The notes beneath the pieces were generated by a model. The model saw only the letters and a program-made list of their open reading frames with translations. It did not search any database and was not told the origin of the DNA. From positions 1 to 56,074 of the forward strand of contig JAGQPF010000488.1 of NCBI GenBank assembly GCA_020426845.1: a stretch of DNA of 56,074 nucleotides. Reading direction: 5' to 3'. Positions 13,901-19,480 of this stretch are shown here, in pieces. This stretch comes from Planctomycetales bacterium (GTDB lineage Bacteria; Planctomycetota; Planctomycetia; Pirellulales; Pirellulaceae). The translations under genes and the position numbers were made by a program. Each line of letters opens with the position of its first letter. The first letter of the stretch is position 1.

Positions 13901-14655
13901 GGTTCGACGACCTCGGCCTCTGGGTGCCCGAGCGCACCGGCGTCTCGCCGGGCGAGGGCGCCGAGTGGTTCCTGTTGATCTCGGACGATGTGGACGGCGA
14001 CGGTGCGAACGATCCGGTGCATGATCGGATCCGGACCGACGTTCGCCTGGGTTACAACGTGATCGACTACCGCCCGACGCCGTTCGGCAACGACCTGTAC
14101 TACCAGTTCGGCGACGACTTCGCCCTGCCGGTTGTCGGCAACTTCGATCCTCCGGTCTCCCCCACCGCCCCGAATCCGTTCGCCGGCGGCAACATGCACT
14201 TTAACTCCGCCAATACCTTCGACGTCAACGCCGACAGCGCAGTCACGCTCACGGATCTGCGGTTGGTACTCGCGAACCTCGATGCCAACGGTTCGAGGAG
14301 ACTCTATGGTGCCGCTCCTAATGCTCCGTATCTCGACGTGAATCGGGACGGTTTCGCATCCATCTCCGACCTCCGAGTTGAAGTGGCCTACCTCAACTCG
14401 CTGGCGGAGATTCCGGGTGCGGAAGCCGAGGGTGAAAGCTGGGGGGCAGCCCAGCTAAGTGTTGGCATGGACCTGCCGGAAGTCGAGGCGCCGGTCGTCG
14501 ACAACCCTGTCCTGCCTCAATTGGAGGAGAAGGCCGACGACTCTTGGGCCAGCCTGGCTGACGCGGCGTTCAGTGATGGTGAAGATCGAGATGACGATCT
14601 CGTGGACATCGTTGTTGACGAGCTGGTTGATGGACTGTTCGGCTTCGACGAGTAG
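1933..14655 (+). CDS. Giant LEPR-XLL protein: metzincin, RTX-like, PPC, Ig-like, dockerin
   Basis: A 4,240-residue predicted surface or secreted protein. The N-terminus is Lys/Arg-rich and carries METLEERMVLTS, the planctomycete LEPR-XLL signal. Residues 236-246 read HEAGHLLGLRH, a complete metzincin zinc site, followed by a Met-turn candidate (EIMSYRNTN). About 2,500 residues of beta-rich, Asp/Asn/Gly repeats follow, with RTX-type GGxGxD nonapeptides near 2835 (GGRGNDTLNGGIGDD). Then come a PPC domain near 3045-3170 (DQDWYRFVAQKTGTL), an Ig-like domain near 3440-3600, VCBS/FG-GAP-like repeats near 3800-4020 and a dockerin-like pair of calcium loops near 4096-4157 (DVNADSAVTLTDLRLVLANL, DVNRDGFASISDLR). 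It ends in an acidic tail. ATG 1933 is chosen for the AAGGAT upstream and the usual LEPR-XLL spacing; the frame is open back to TTG 1855. Probably calcium-dependent adhesion or matrix with protease activity; substrate unknown. Confidence 0.9.
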   Translation: MFPSFGNESKRGKNRKQRERNARNKAFKRQLSRRMEMETLEERMVLTSYMFIDYGDNFPGGTLTTTQGEFRDVADSAVDGDKILGTSLPDSSGFNAATRLDVVAQTFSATDRSRMFDVVKRAYEALDVTVVELTSTPQVLADGRSVAGATNMADVINTLRGGNAAFKDAYVFVATFIADPIGANTQTYGPGGGGNSPSNTLGVLSDLTTASNAHDDVAVVYSAGGFSFNTMNNISHEAGHLLGLRHGITDALTVPVDSASINQLHQAEIMSYRNTNNTSSSTFMRYPSIRGDGNTSGGNLTDYDDIAPRAGQVTNYDQLANDATIGPRPGYDFISGTGLHDIITLTPNGGNIDVTVEAFTTNAYTTSLKVPGQVGNVFSYSIPALNTILIHAGESDDRIVINGDLGVNVEIDGMLGTDSLVINGMGAPLASYTPDATSTVGVDIVGGLLVDSYGGTVTVGASTITYKDFEPTSTFTIENFGDVEYVTPGSGADELTVSVIAGVPTLTGTVDGGIPIMPFAIQQTGGGFIVTTGAGDDQLTVDFGGGNPIPVGDLTFNGGGNAGDNLVLANGAFDTVRHFLDNFSDGRVEVDGDQTDDGGAAEWRVHYTGLAPVLDNLNVVNRVFDFGGGNDTDVRLRDNGLADGLSVIEAPANAETVTFTNPTATLTVNLGGGDDRMQLRAVDPAWTASIDIFGETGADVLDVDFSAGNPLAQAAVVYNGGGDAGDGMELNNGTFNTVRHFFNNDNDGRTEFDNDTIDNGGAPETQIAYVGLAPIADNLNVVNRVFTFSQASNAIDLTRVSGTLTRIESPVNEMVDFTSPTGSLTINLANGVNGLTVSDLADNYDSPVNTINGGSQADTVSFGVTDGAVIFGNGNPNPWTFNGGAGNDVLNLAIGLDLDVLGDGVTFNGGAGTDTLNVDDTADNFSETFTVTATTIDRTNWADDSNPGVTYDAAVEVVNLNTGGNSIFPDAINVLSTSATATTTINAGIGPDVFNIDASNLGGTNFFYGNFVGDAGPDPNEPGDDVFNVNLTSVAGITAPLTLHGQNQAANGGRDEVNINDQVAAARVLNVNYLDGAGQTTVTGLGSLLTVNTAETLEFNGDGANDDVVTVIGTATGDDLLTVAPINASRALVFNNAPTDASGPFNGPPQDFATRLPGVAGGSTRPDLDLEGVGTLNVQDAGGADDRLYIYGQSEAGLNDGLAFNPFGFGAGQILPAVGAANDVITVSDTNTTVAGLLPVNYNNTDFIRTNQALDPAIIINSGAESNPVTPPADADADLIQVNLSPNYRFAINGGDPDPATTGVVPPSGDELQFLSFFNVVNVFSDKVPGSVPNVSFAFPGSGLQGLTYSSIEQIGTIFANQVNVIGDNDDPAVDQRDHYVIVGQDTDGFLGDGGQNEFTLSINDSLPIPFAGVTDLNTLGDDSALTPSAGPNDIDTLEITPYADDTPAGWGIDVSFNEGNPVGTDGEQIDLLVYHTAAFGGEVSEDIVIRPSGPDNGELVVTNGSFGTPIVDIDYVANTDIIIDDNDGFLNDTDTLTLFGTNPDTPAVSGNDTVVADFTLAGDAANPLITVSDGGTLLYRVRDINNIDALTIDLLGGNDGITVRGSQGAAINLDALTVLGGAGNDTLTVDNTNGLSTMSGGITYDGGTGSDRLMLTGTTTVTTSTYNIGPTADAGSVVHTLGANTQVVNFTGLEPVIDLVPAATLVVNATNAANAITYSQSELNPAWGKVSVDGFEPIHFANKTTLVINAAGGSDEVSLANATTPTGLTGITVNGGAPTSGSDTVIISGTAGIDNIAIATMTDDGAVITGAGPVAITVDTAEHLKIDGQGNNDNLTITTPAGLDIIEYTPGGVAETGAGQVRILAPNNNSLLPVDFEGISFFGSLTFADVSGTRVDDLFVNGTSGNDRFVVTAAGQVDVFDNFGAGNFRQSVVLQTPGANALKLRGGDGDDEFVVPGNHPYLGMSIEGGNPDSGSDVLHYTGGGGALLLDLAAGSITEAAATFYSGIETINLAAATANLTVLTTTGDDVTVVSPTGANDGTLQNNDASPVVNFTNVGTLQVNQLAGSDILQVNYDNAANNIAVNVPATSISDGVNETVTYAGNTEAIRVNSGAGFDTITATPGNIPVFVDGGDPIGLGDTLSLVAAPGVMFTPGPENDEGGFSFAGPNQPVSFDHIEAVNVNLAAAGGTAVIMGTGADDDITATGIAANIVDVQVNDGPIVRYTNATNITLQGKNGDDDITVDINNATGVTFAVDGGLPTAGSDDLRVTGADGTNDQPVWTPNAADGGTLTFTGLMPVVVTTIENLFYDGESDNETLTVTGSDEFSHHPGVARDAGRMDLTDGVVSNTALLGINYENLGTTGSVTANGTSAFDSLRLFGTEGDDFVDVGFTAADAIRFVLETTVGIHIPVLSQSVEVYVADLLGGNDITTANATLQASQLFLLFSGEGNDSVRFRGNDAAVESVVIRPAPGFTAERQQVTGLSPTPLFMDGAETVSFLGGNAADTLTVELGLGDNTAVVDRSTGFDRVTTDVLPEILFSAFNSFVVDAADAADGSDVVTFKTWFLAGAVNTNYSVQANGTDTLVVEGSNGAVGDRFTVTNPAGNVVVNDGRGTNVRLTATGLGHLQVNTLGGDDQLIVDAGNADVIAAPITYNGGDGSDELTVLGTPATQVDEVIYTPGQAVTDGRLLYENAAIGPVMSIDFIGLEPVNDFLVAANLTVNGTNEENDITYTQGPAATVGRVTVDGFELINFNNKTNLTLNGNNGGDSIVLNNASLPIGLQTVTVNAGEGDDAVDVIALPDATVTTFVSATLNGDAGDDHLDGSDLTVNTPLTINGGQGADTLIGGRGNDTLNGGIGDDLMIGGDSAITTDIGDNTYDGGVGYDTIGILGTSAADTIDVNQLTAGTLTAIINGDTANETFSDTEAARIDGELSSDTVRLTIADALYANAAVPSLNVLAYTVVGDANGTSDRLIVVDDGLGDTIIHRQSRVDDFGTIEIAPAHPNGPAAPITYEGVERIDITPVNNITGQTGADGLGRLFVFKADPLEANDQLFNATFLGAGATINVDPTIDPGPGALGGPSDQDWYRFVAQKTGTLDVQVYFTSQGTLANGRTGLPGNGNLDLLAFDAAGNLIAGNGNFGNIENAATDTDERIRIPVVAGQTYYVQVAAAAANPNAINIYNLTAINEAPPVPYDIELNDIVQTGTITVNAANTTTFSATLAPVNPVLGAPTVANDYIGKTVEFTSGANVGRRAVIANFAAGVFTLNAVGNLLTAAPLAGDTFIVETNDTGRSQLDNVTRDNTPIITFRLDDDILLRDLPGDFVPGNPPDETIAIPFNPTQVSVLPAAAVANAGYRVPVFIEGAPQQPGTAPQTPVGYARQLAGTPGVYIFDFGVDAIPGGAALPLTDGSHFISAKVEIIDPSLDVPTANDTAFGDRSVSLEIVVDTQAPPAYFGDPDIVGDGLHPDSDTGVGQFPATLSDNATSDTTPTFFGRAEADSVVRAYIDVNNDNVLNAGDILIGQTVATPIDGTNQHPFGEWQLTSTVNMNDPRVLAAMGGIPIDGLRNILITAEDVAGNETPANQAISLQIFIDTQGPRVFDPAGVEGAVYYPVDPTYDVFDPKPSEDGPTPVVDEIRVNIEDLPVRAAGFLYAAIQAGPNAPVPAIPGAPNALLLPPGSVDLIGDYNGNIPIEDVSFVSDVPIVAGAVATGEIVIRFVEPIPDDRFTLTIHDILTDPVGNALDGEMNTDEPPTGDPSLNPPNTDYAFPSGDGVPGGDFVARFTVDTRPEIGTWAAGNIWVDTNANGFWDPDNADFVNRDIAYAMGFTTDDIFAGNFFDVASGLADGFDKIAAYGWVNGQFRFLIDTDNDGVLDVDANNTANINGYPVSGDFNPALPGDEVAVFAPLTRTWHLDLNGDFTTETALPGTQMVGYPITGDFDGDGLVDLGTWSDDTFRLDLSTIGGISGVVDREFHFGFIGVGDRPVAADFNMDGFDDLGLWVPERTGVSPGEGAEWFLLISDDVDGDGANDPVHDRIRTDVRLGYNVIDYRPTPFGNDLYYQFGDDFALPVVGNFDPPVSPTAPNPFAGGNMHFNSANTFDVNADSAVTLTDLRLVLANLDANGSRRLYGAAPNAPYLDVNRDGFASISDLRVEVAYLNSLAEIPGAEAEGESWGAAQLSVGMDLPEVEAPVVDNPVLPQLEEKADDSWASLADAAFSDGEDRDDDLVDIVVDELVDGLFGFDE

Positions 14656-14695
14656 CCCTTGCTTTCAGTGAGGTAGAGTGCGAAACATGGCTTTT

Positions 14696-14728
14696 ACGGC
14701 CGTCCCTTTGGGGGCGGCCGTTTTTTTT
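14696..14728 (+). terminator. Rho-independent terminator of the giant gene
   Basis: ACGGCCGTCCC and GGGGGCGGCCGT form a GC-rich stem around a TTT loop, followed by eight T. It lies 40 nt after the stop codon at 14655. Confidence 0.92.
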
Positions 14729-14873
14729 GGGGGCAGCGAGAATAGTATGCCGAAGCCAGAGACTCCACGCTGCAAATGATGAGCAGGTGTGACACACGCC
14801 TGGCAAAGGGGTTGGTTCACCCATCGGATTGACGATAATGTGGCCTTCACACTCGCCCCAGTGGAGGCACGAA

Positions 14874-17800
14874 ATGAGACCCGTTTTATTTGGCCTCTCG
14901 ATACCGGTGGTTTGTTCACTCGTGATGGCATGGTCCTCCAATGAGCTGCTCATCGAGCTGAATGTGAGTACAGACGACAGCCACTACGTTGGTGACACGG
15001 TCTCAGTGAAGGTTTTCGGCGCCGCCAGCGCCGTTCTTCTCGCCGTTGAGTCCGACGGCGCTGTTCAGGTGATTGCCGAGCAGGATTGTCCATTTGAGAA
15101 GGAGATCATGCTGCCCGTTGCTTCACGTGGTGGGGTCGTCAAACTTATGGCGTTTGGCTTCAGCGATGGTCCACGGGACAAGCATGCAGGTGCATTGCCA
15201 AGCGAGTTTACTCGGGACGAGATTCAATCTGCGTTGGGTGCCGATTCGACAACAGAAGTGTCGCTGGGAGTGAAACTGGGGCTCCGTCCGTTCTCCGAGG
15301 ACAACGCCGCAGAGGCGCTGATATTAATAGCAAGCATGGCGCGTCGCCTCAGCAAGGACGGGGACACCAAAGGACTGGCATTCTTGTCGGACTCGCTAGT
15401 CGAATTGCTTGCTGAGTCTGGAGGCCTGAGCCTCGATGAAGCCCTGAATGCCTTGTTTGTTCATCAGCTCGCACAGGAGCCCGTCCGCGCGATCGATGTT
15501 CTAGCGTTAGTCTCGACGAGCGGGCAAAAAGAACACGACAGGTTGCAGTACGCCAAAGGGCTTTGCCTGTTGGCGATCGATAAATTCTCGGATGCCGCCA
15601 CGTGTTTCGAAGAAATTGCAGGCAGAGTCGCCGATGATAGCGAGATGGCGTTCGTGTACGTGGACTGGGCAATTAGTCAACTGGCGATGGGGGATCCGCG
15701 TTCAGTCGTATCCTTGGCAAGTCGGCATATTGTAGCGAGTGACGGTTACAGTGATGCCGAGGTTGCATTGGCGTCCGTCTGGCTGCTTGCATTGATCGAA
15801 ATGTCTGACACGATCGTGGCCCAGGACTTGATCGCATCCGTGATCGCAGATAGAGGGGTGTCAAATCTTAGTGATGACTTTGCTGTGATTGCGGCATGCT
15901 ACAGCTTGCGACAGGGATGGCGCGACGTTGCTGCTAACATTTTTGATCACGTAGGCGTTCCAGCATCAAGTGACGCGCATTCGTTTTGGTACGGATTTCT
16001 GATGCCACTGCAGCACGAAGGGCAGGCAAGATTTCTCAATGCACTGTCGGAAGTATACCGAGCAGACATGTTGTTGAGTTTTTCTCGCGTTTCAGAAGCA
16101 CGGAAGTCTCTCTTGAGGTCGGTCGAGTATTTTGAGGCGATTGGGTATCGAGGCACTGCTTTCAGGTATGGACTTTTCTTAGTTGCAAGGTGCCACCTCA
16201 TGGCATCGAGGATGATGGAGGCGCGCAGGCTCGCGACGCGAAGTTTAGAGATCGACCGACAGGCGGCATTTCCTTCCTTGTCTATCCAGGCAGAATTGCT
16301 TTACCTACTTGCACTCATAGATGCTACGAATCGCGACGCGAGTGCTGCCACCAGATTTGCGAGTAATGCTCGTGCGATTGCGATTAGAGGGGGGGAAGCT
16401 AATGCGAATCTGCTTTCTGCAAGGAGTTTGCACATTGAGGCATTTGTGTCTAACAATTCAGGACAGCGCGAGGATTTATTGAGGAGAGGTGTTGCTTTGG
16501 CTGCAGATGAGTTAGTGCTGCCGTCAGCGCGAATATCCGCTGACTCAACCGTTTTTCTTCTTTGGCAGTACCTATCCTTCTCGCGTCGGCCGCCGAGCGA
16601 GGTTTATGAGGTGATTGGGCCGTTTGCGGCTCGGACGGCGGACGGGGAAGAGCCTTGGTTGGCGGCGGATGCCGCTTTGGTGGACATTTTCTATTACGAG
16701 CGGCTGGATGGGCTCTATGGGGCGCCGACGACGCGGCGGGTGCCGAGTTATGTGGCGTTTGTGCGGGTCGGCGATCGCCTTGAGCGAATCGAGCTCGGAG
16801 AAGCCGAGCAGATCGACGCGAAAGTCACCGCTTGGCGGAATGCGATGTCTCGACACGAGCAGGGAACCGCGGAGGCCGAGGAGCTGGCGAGACAGGTGTG
16901 GGCGCCGCTGGCTGCCGCCTTGCCCGAGAACCTTGCGACCCTTTACCTGTGTGCCGACTGGGAATTGGGCGTGCTCCCTTGGGAGGCATTGCCCGATGCG
17001 GGACGGCAAGTGATTGATCGTTGCCATATCGCTCGTCTGCCGGCTTCTCGCACTCAGCGGCTCTTTCAGCAATTCCAGGCTGCGAGATCGGGAATCGCTG
17101 AGCAACCCCAAGAGGGAGCAGGAGGCGAGGCGGTGCTGCTGGTTGGCGATGTCGATTATGGCCGGGCCTCTCCCGAAGAACTGCTGAGCCGAGCGGGGAA
17201 GCCTCCAGCCTACTATTGGCGGCCCTTGCCGGGAGCAAAGGGAGAGGTCGACACGGTGGCGAAGGCCGCGTCGTCGCGAGGCGCCGTGCGCGTGCTGCGG
17301 GCCGGCGACGCGACGAAAGCTCGAGTTCTTGCCGAACTCCCCCACGCCACGCAGGTGCACTTTGCCACCCATGGCTACGCCAACGCCGACCTGGGCGTCT
17401 CGTCGCAACGCTCGACCGGCGGAGTGGCGGACACGTTTGGATTGGCGCTTGCCGACGCGAATCGCGGCGGCCCCGCCGGCCTGCTCTCTGCGACGGAGGT
17501 AGGCCAACTGAAGCTGCCCCGCTTGTCGCTCGCCGTTCTTTCGGCGTGTGAGACGGGCGTCGCTCATCGACGGGTGCAGTTTCTTTCCAACCTGCCGCGG
17601 GCCTTTCATCAGGCTGGCGCCAAGCATGTGCTGGCCAGCATGTGGAAGGTCGACGACGAGGCGACGCGAGTGATGATGGAGCGATTCTACCATCACTACC
17701 TTGGCCCAGCGGACGAGGCTGACCCGAGTCGCGCACTCCGCGCCGCACAACTCGAGATGCGGCGGCGACCGCTCGAAGTCGAGCGAGCATTGGCCTCGCG

Positions 17801-18038
17801 GTCGCCCGACTTTGCCGCTGGCCCGCGCAAGCTGGAGTTCGACGGCAGCGCGTCGACGTTTCAGCTCCCCGACTGGGTCTGGGCGCCATGGTTCGTCTCC
17901 AGCATGTCGTTCTCCGAGCCGCTTTCTTCCCGGGCGCCCGGGCTTGCTCCCTCGGCGTCCATTCGCCAAGGTGGAGCAGGCGTCGTTCCTGTTCTGGATG
18001 CATCGCCGACTCCCGTCCCGTCGCTTGAGTTCCCATGA
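14874..18038 (+). CDS. TPR-CHAT caspase-like protein, compositionally mosaic
   Basis: 1,054 residues with an apparent signal peptide (RPVLFGLSIPVVCSLVMAWSS), a short beta domain to about residue 90 (YVGDTVSVKVFG), then helical TPR-like repeats to about 560. The C-terminus is a CHAT domain, a clan CD cysteine-peptidase fold, with the His-Cys dyad visible: H833 in HFATHGYA and C892 in LSACETG, followed by GAKHVLASMWKVDDEAT. ATG 14874 is preceded by GGAGG at 14863. The last four bases overlap the menC start (ATGA). Composition changes sharply at about 16570 (residue 566): three sampled 60-base lines before it have 32, 29 and 31 G/C, two after it have 45 and 43. The junction sits just before the CHAT module (VPSYVAFVRVGDRLERIELG). 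CHAT proteins are known as proteases or scaffolds in signalling and defence; the target here is unknown. Confidence 0.9.
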   Translation: MRPVLFGLSIPVVCSLVMAWSSNELLIELNVSTDDSHYVGDTVSVKVFGAASAVLLAVESDGAVQVIAEQDCPFEKEIMLPVASRGGVVKLMAFGFSDGPRDKHAGALPSEFTRDEIQSALGADSTTEVSLGVKLGLRPFSEDNAAEALILIASMARRLSKDGDTKGLAFLSDSLVELLAESGGLSLDEALNALFVHQLAQEPVRAIDVLALVSTSGQKEHDRLQYAKGLCLLAIDKFSDAATCFEEIAGRVADDSEMAFVYVDWAISQLAMGDPRSVVSLASRHIVASDGYSDAEVALASVWLLALIEMSDTIVAQDLIASVIADRGVSNLSDDFAVIAACYSLRQGWRDVAANIFDHVGVPASSDAHSFWYGFLMPLQHEGQARFLNALSEVYRADMLLSFSRVSEARKSLLRSVEYFEAIGYRGTAFRYGLFLVARCHLMASRMMEARRLATRSLEIDRQAAFPSLSIQAELLYLLALIDATNRDASAATRFASNARAIAIRGGEANANLLSARSLHIEAFVSNNSGQREDLLRRGVALAADELVLPSARISADSTVFLLWQYLSFSRRPPSEVYEVIGPFAARTADGEEPWLAADAALVDIFYYERLDGLYGAPTTRRVPSYVAFVRVGDRLERIELGEAEQIDAKVTAWRNAMSRHEQGTAEAEELARQVWAPLAAALPENLATLYLCADWELGVLPWEALPDAGRQVIDRCHIARLPASRTQRLFQQFQAARSGIAEQPQEGAGGEAVLLVGDVDYGRASPEELLSRAGKPPAYYWRPLPGAKGEVDTVAKAASSRGAVRVLRAGDATKARVLAELPHATQVHFATHGYANADLGVSSQRSTGGVADTFGLALADANRGGPAGLLSATEVGQLKLPRLSLAVLSACETGVAHRRVQFLSNLPRAFHQAGAKHVLASMWKVDDEATRVMMERFYHHYLGPADEADPSRALRAAQLEMRRRPLEVERALASRSPDFAAGPRKLEFDGSASTFQLPDWVWAPWFVSSMSFSEPLSSRAPGLAPSASIRQGGAGVVPVLDASPTPVPSLEFP

Positions 18039-19147
18039 AGATCGATCGCATTGAATTGTTTCATGTTCGCATGCCGCTCATTCAGCCTTGGCGCACCGCC
18101 TACGGCGAGGATGCGGCGATCGAAGCGGTGTTGTGCCGCATGTCCAGCGGATCATGCGATGGCTGGGGAGAGAGCTCGCCGTTGGCGGCGCCGTGTTACA
18201 GTCCCGAGTGGGCAGGCGGCGTGATGGCAACGGCGCGGCAATGGCTCGCGCCGCAATTGATCGGCAAGGAGCTTGCCAGCGGCGAGGCGCTTCAGGCCGA
18301 GCTCTCGCAATTCAAGGGCAATCCTTTTGCCAAGGCGGTGTTGGATCAGGCTTGGTGGAGCCTGCACGCTGCGATCTCCAATCAGCCGCTGCGCGTTGCG
18401 CTCGGCGCCACGCGCGAGCAGGCCCCCGTGGGCGCCGACTTCGGGGTGTGCGACTCATTGGATGATTTGCTGCGCGACGTCGGCGGCGCCGTCGCCGCCG
18501 GGTTTCCGCGGGTCAAACTGAAGTTCAGGCCCGGCTGGGACTACGACATGGTGGCGGCCGTGCGACGCCAGCATCCCGATCACCCGCTGCATATCGATTG
18601 CAATAGCGGCTACCGCTTGGCCGACGTCGCCACCTTTCAGCGGCTCGACGAGCTGAAACTGGAAATGTTTGAGCAGCCGCTGGCTCACGACGATGTCGCG
18701 GATCATGCCGAGTTGCAGCGGCAGGTCGAGACCCCCGTGTGCCTGGATGAAAGTGCGTCGTCACTGCAGATGGTTCGGTCCGCCATCAAGCTCAACAGTT
18801 GTCGCTACGTGAATATTAAGCCCGGACGCGTGGGGGGACTGACCGTCGCGCGTCAGATGCATGACCTCTGTCAGCGAGCCGGCATCCCGTGCTGGGTCGG
18901 CGGAATGCTGGAGAGCGCGACCGGCGTCACCCAATTGGCCGCTCTCGCGATGCTCGACAACTTCGTTTATCCCGCCGACATCTTCCCGACGAGCCGCTTC
19001 TATCACGAGGATCTGGCCGAGACTCCGATTGAGCTGGTTTCGGATGAACGCGGCACGCCCTCGATCCGGCCCCTGGATCTGCCTCCAGCGCCACATCCCG
19101 GGCGGCTGGCGAGTTGGACCGTGGAGCGGGCTGTCGTCGCCAACTAG
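18035..19147 (+). CDS. menC: o-Succinylbenzoate synthase (enolase superfamily)
   Basis: Predicted to dehydrate SHCHC to 2-succinylbenzoate in menaquinone synthesis in the cytoplasm. 370 residues, the length of the MenC2/N-acylamino-acid racemase branch. Enolase-superfamily residues are all visible: the KxK acid/base pair K161-L-K163 (RVKLKFRPGWD), metal ligands D188 (HIDCN), E213 (MFEQPL) and D238 (CLDES), and the opposite Lys K262 (NIKPGRVGG). An N-acylamino-acid racemase or dipeptide epimerase cannot be excluded, since these share the same motifs. The start codon overlaps the stop codon of the CHAT gene, so translation is likely coupled although the two products have no obvious shared role. 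No other men gene is nearby. Confidence 0.8.
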   Translation: MKIDRIELFHVRMPLIQPWRTAYGEDAAIEAVLCRMSSGSCDGWGESSPLAAPCYSPEWAGGVMATARQWLAPQLIGKELASGEALQAELSQFKGNPFAKAVLDQAWWSLHAAISNQPLRVALGATREQAPVGADFGVCDSLDDLLRDVGGAVAAGFPRVKLKFRPGWDYDMVAAVRRQHPDHPLHIDCNSGYRLADVATFQRLDELKLEMFEQPLAHDDVADHAELQRQVETPVCLDESASSLQMVRSAIKLNSCRYVNIKPGRVGGLTVARQMHDLCQRAGIPCWVGGMLESATGVTQLAALAMLDNFVYPADIFPTSRFYHEDLAETPIELVSDERGTPSIRPLDLPPAPHPGRLASWTVERAVVAN

Positions 19148-19480
19148 GAGGCGATCTACGAGGCATCGATCTGGTGGGTGAAAACCACGAAGCGGATGAG
19201 TTGGGAACCACGAAGATCGCGAAGATCACGAAGAGATTTCGCGCACAGGCAGTGGGGCGTGGTTAGGTAGGACGCGTTTGGGATATTTTTTGAGTTGCCG
19301 CTTCGATAGTTTGTAGCGTGGGCGTCCTCGCCCGCGTGCGGCGGGTTGCCCATGGCTTGCTGTGCGCGCGGCGTAGGATTCTTGGCTTCGGCCAAGTGAT
19401 CCCTTGTGTCAGTCACCAGGGGCATTTTCGCGCTGGAAAAGCTGCTGCGAATGGCCATCCATCGCTAAGGGCGGGCCGCG
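19148..19480. other. Gene-free interval between convergent genes
   Basis: Holds degenerate short repeats of the type CCACGAAG...GATCACGAAG (19185-19235) and a GGGCGTCCTCGCCCGCG segment near 19321. I see no terminator with a T-tract and no credible coding sequence. Confidence 0.6.

Noticed and set aside
16572..17969. 465-codon minus-strand open frame opposite the CHAT domain
   Set aside because: Shadow of the GC-rich half; Arg-rich with no motif.
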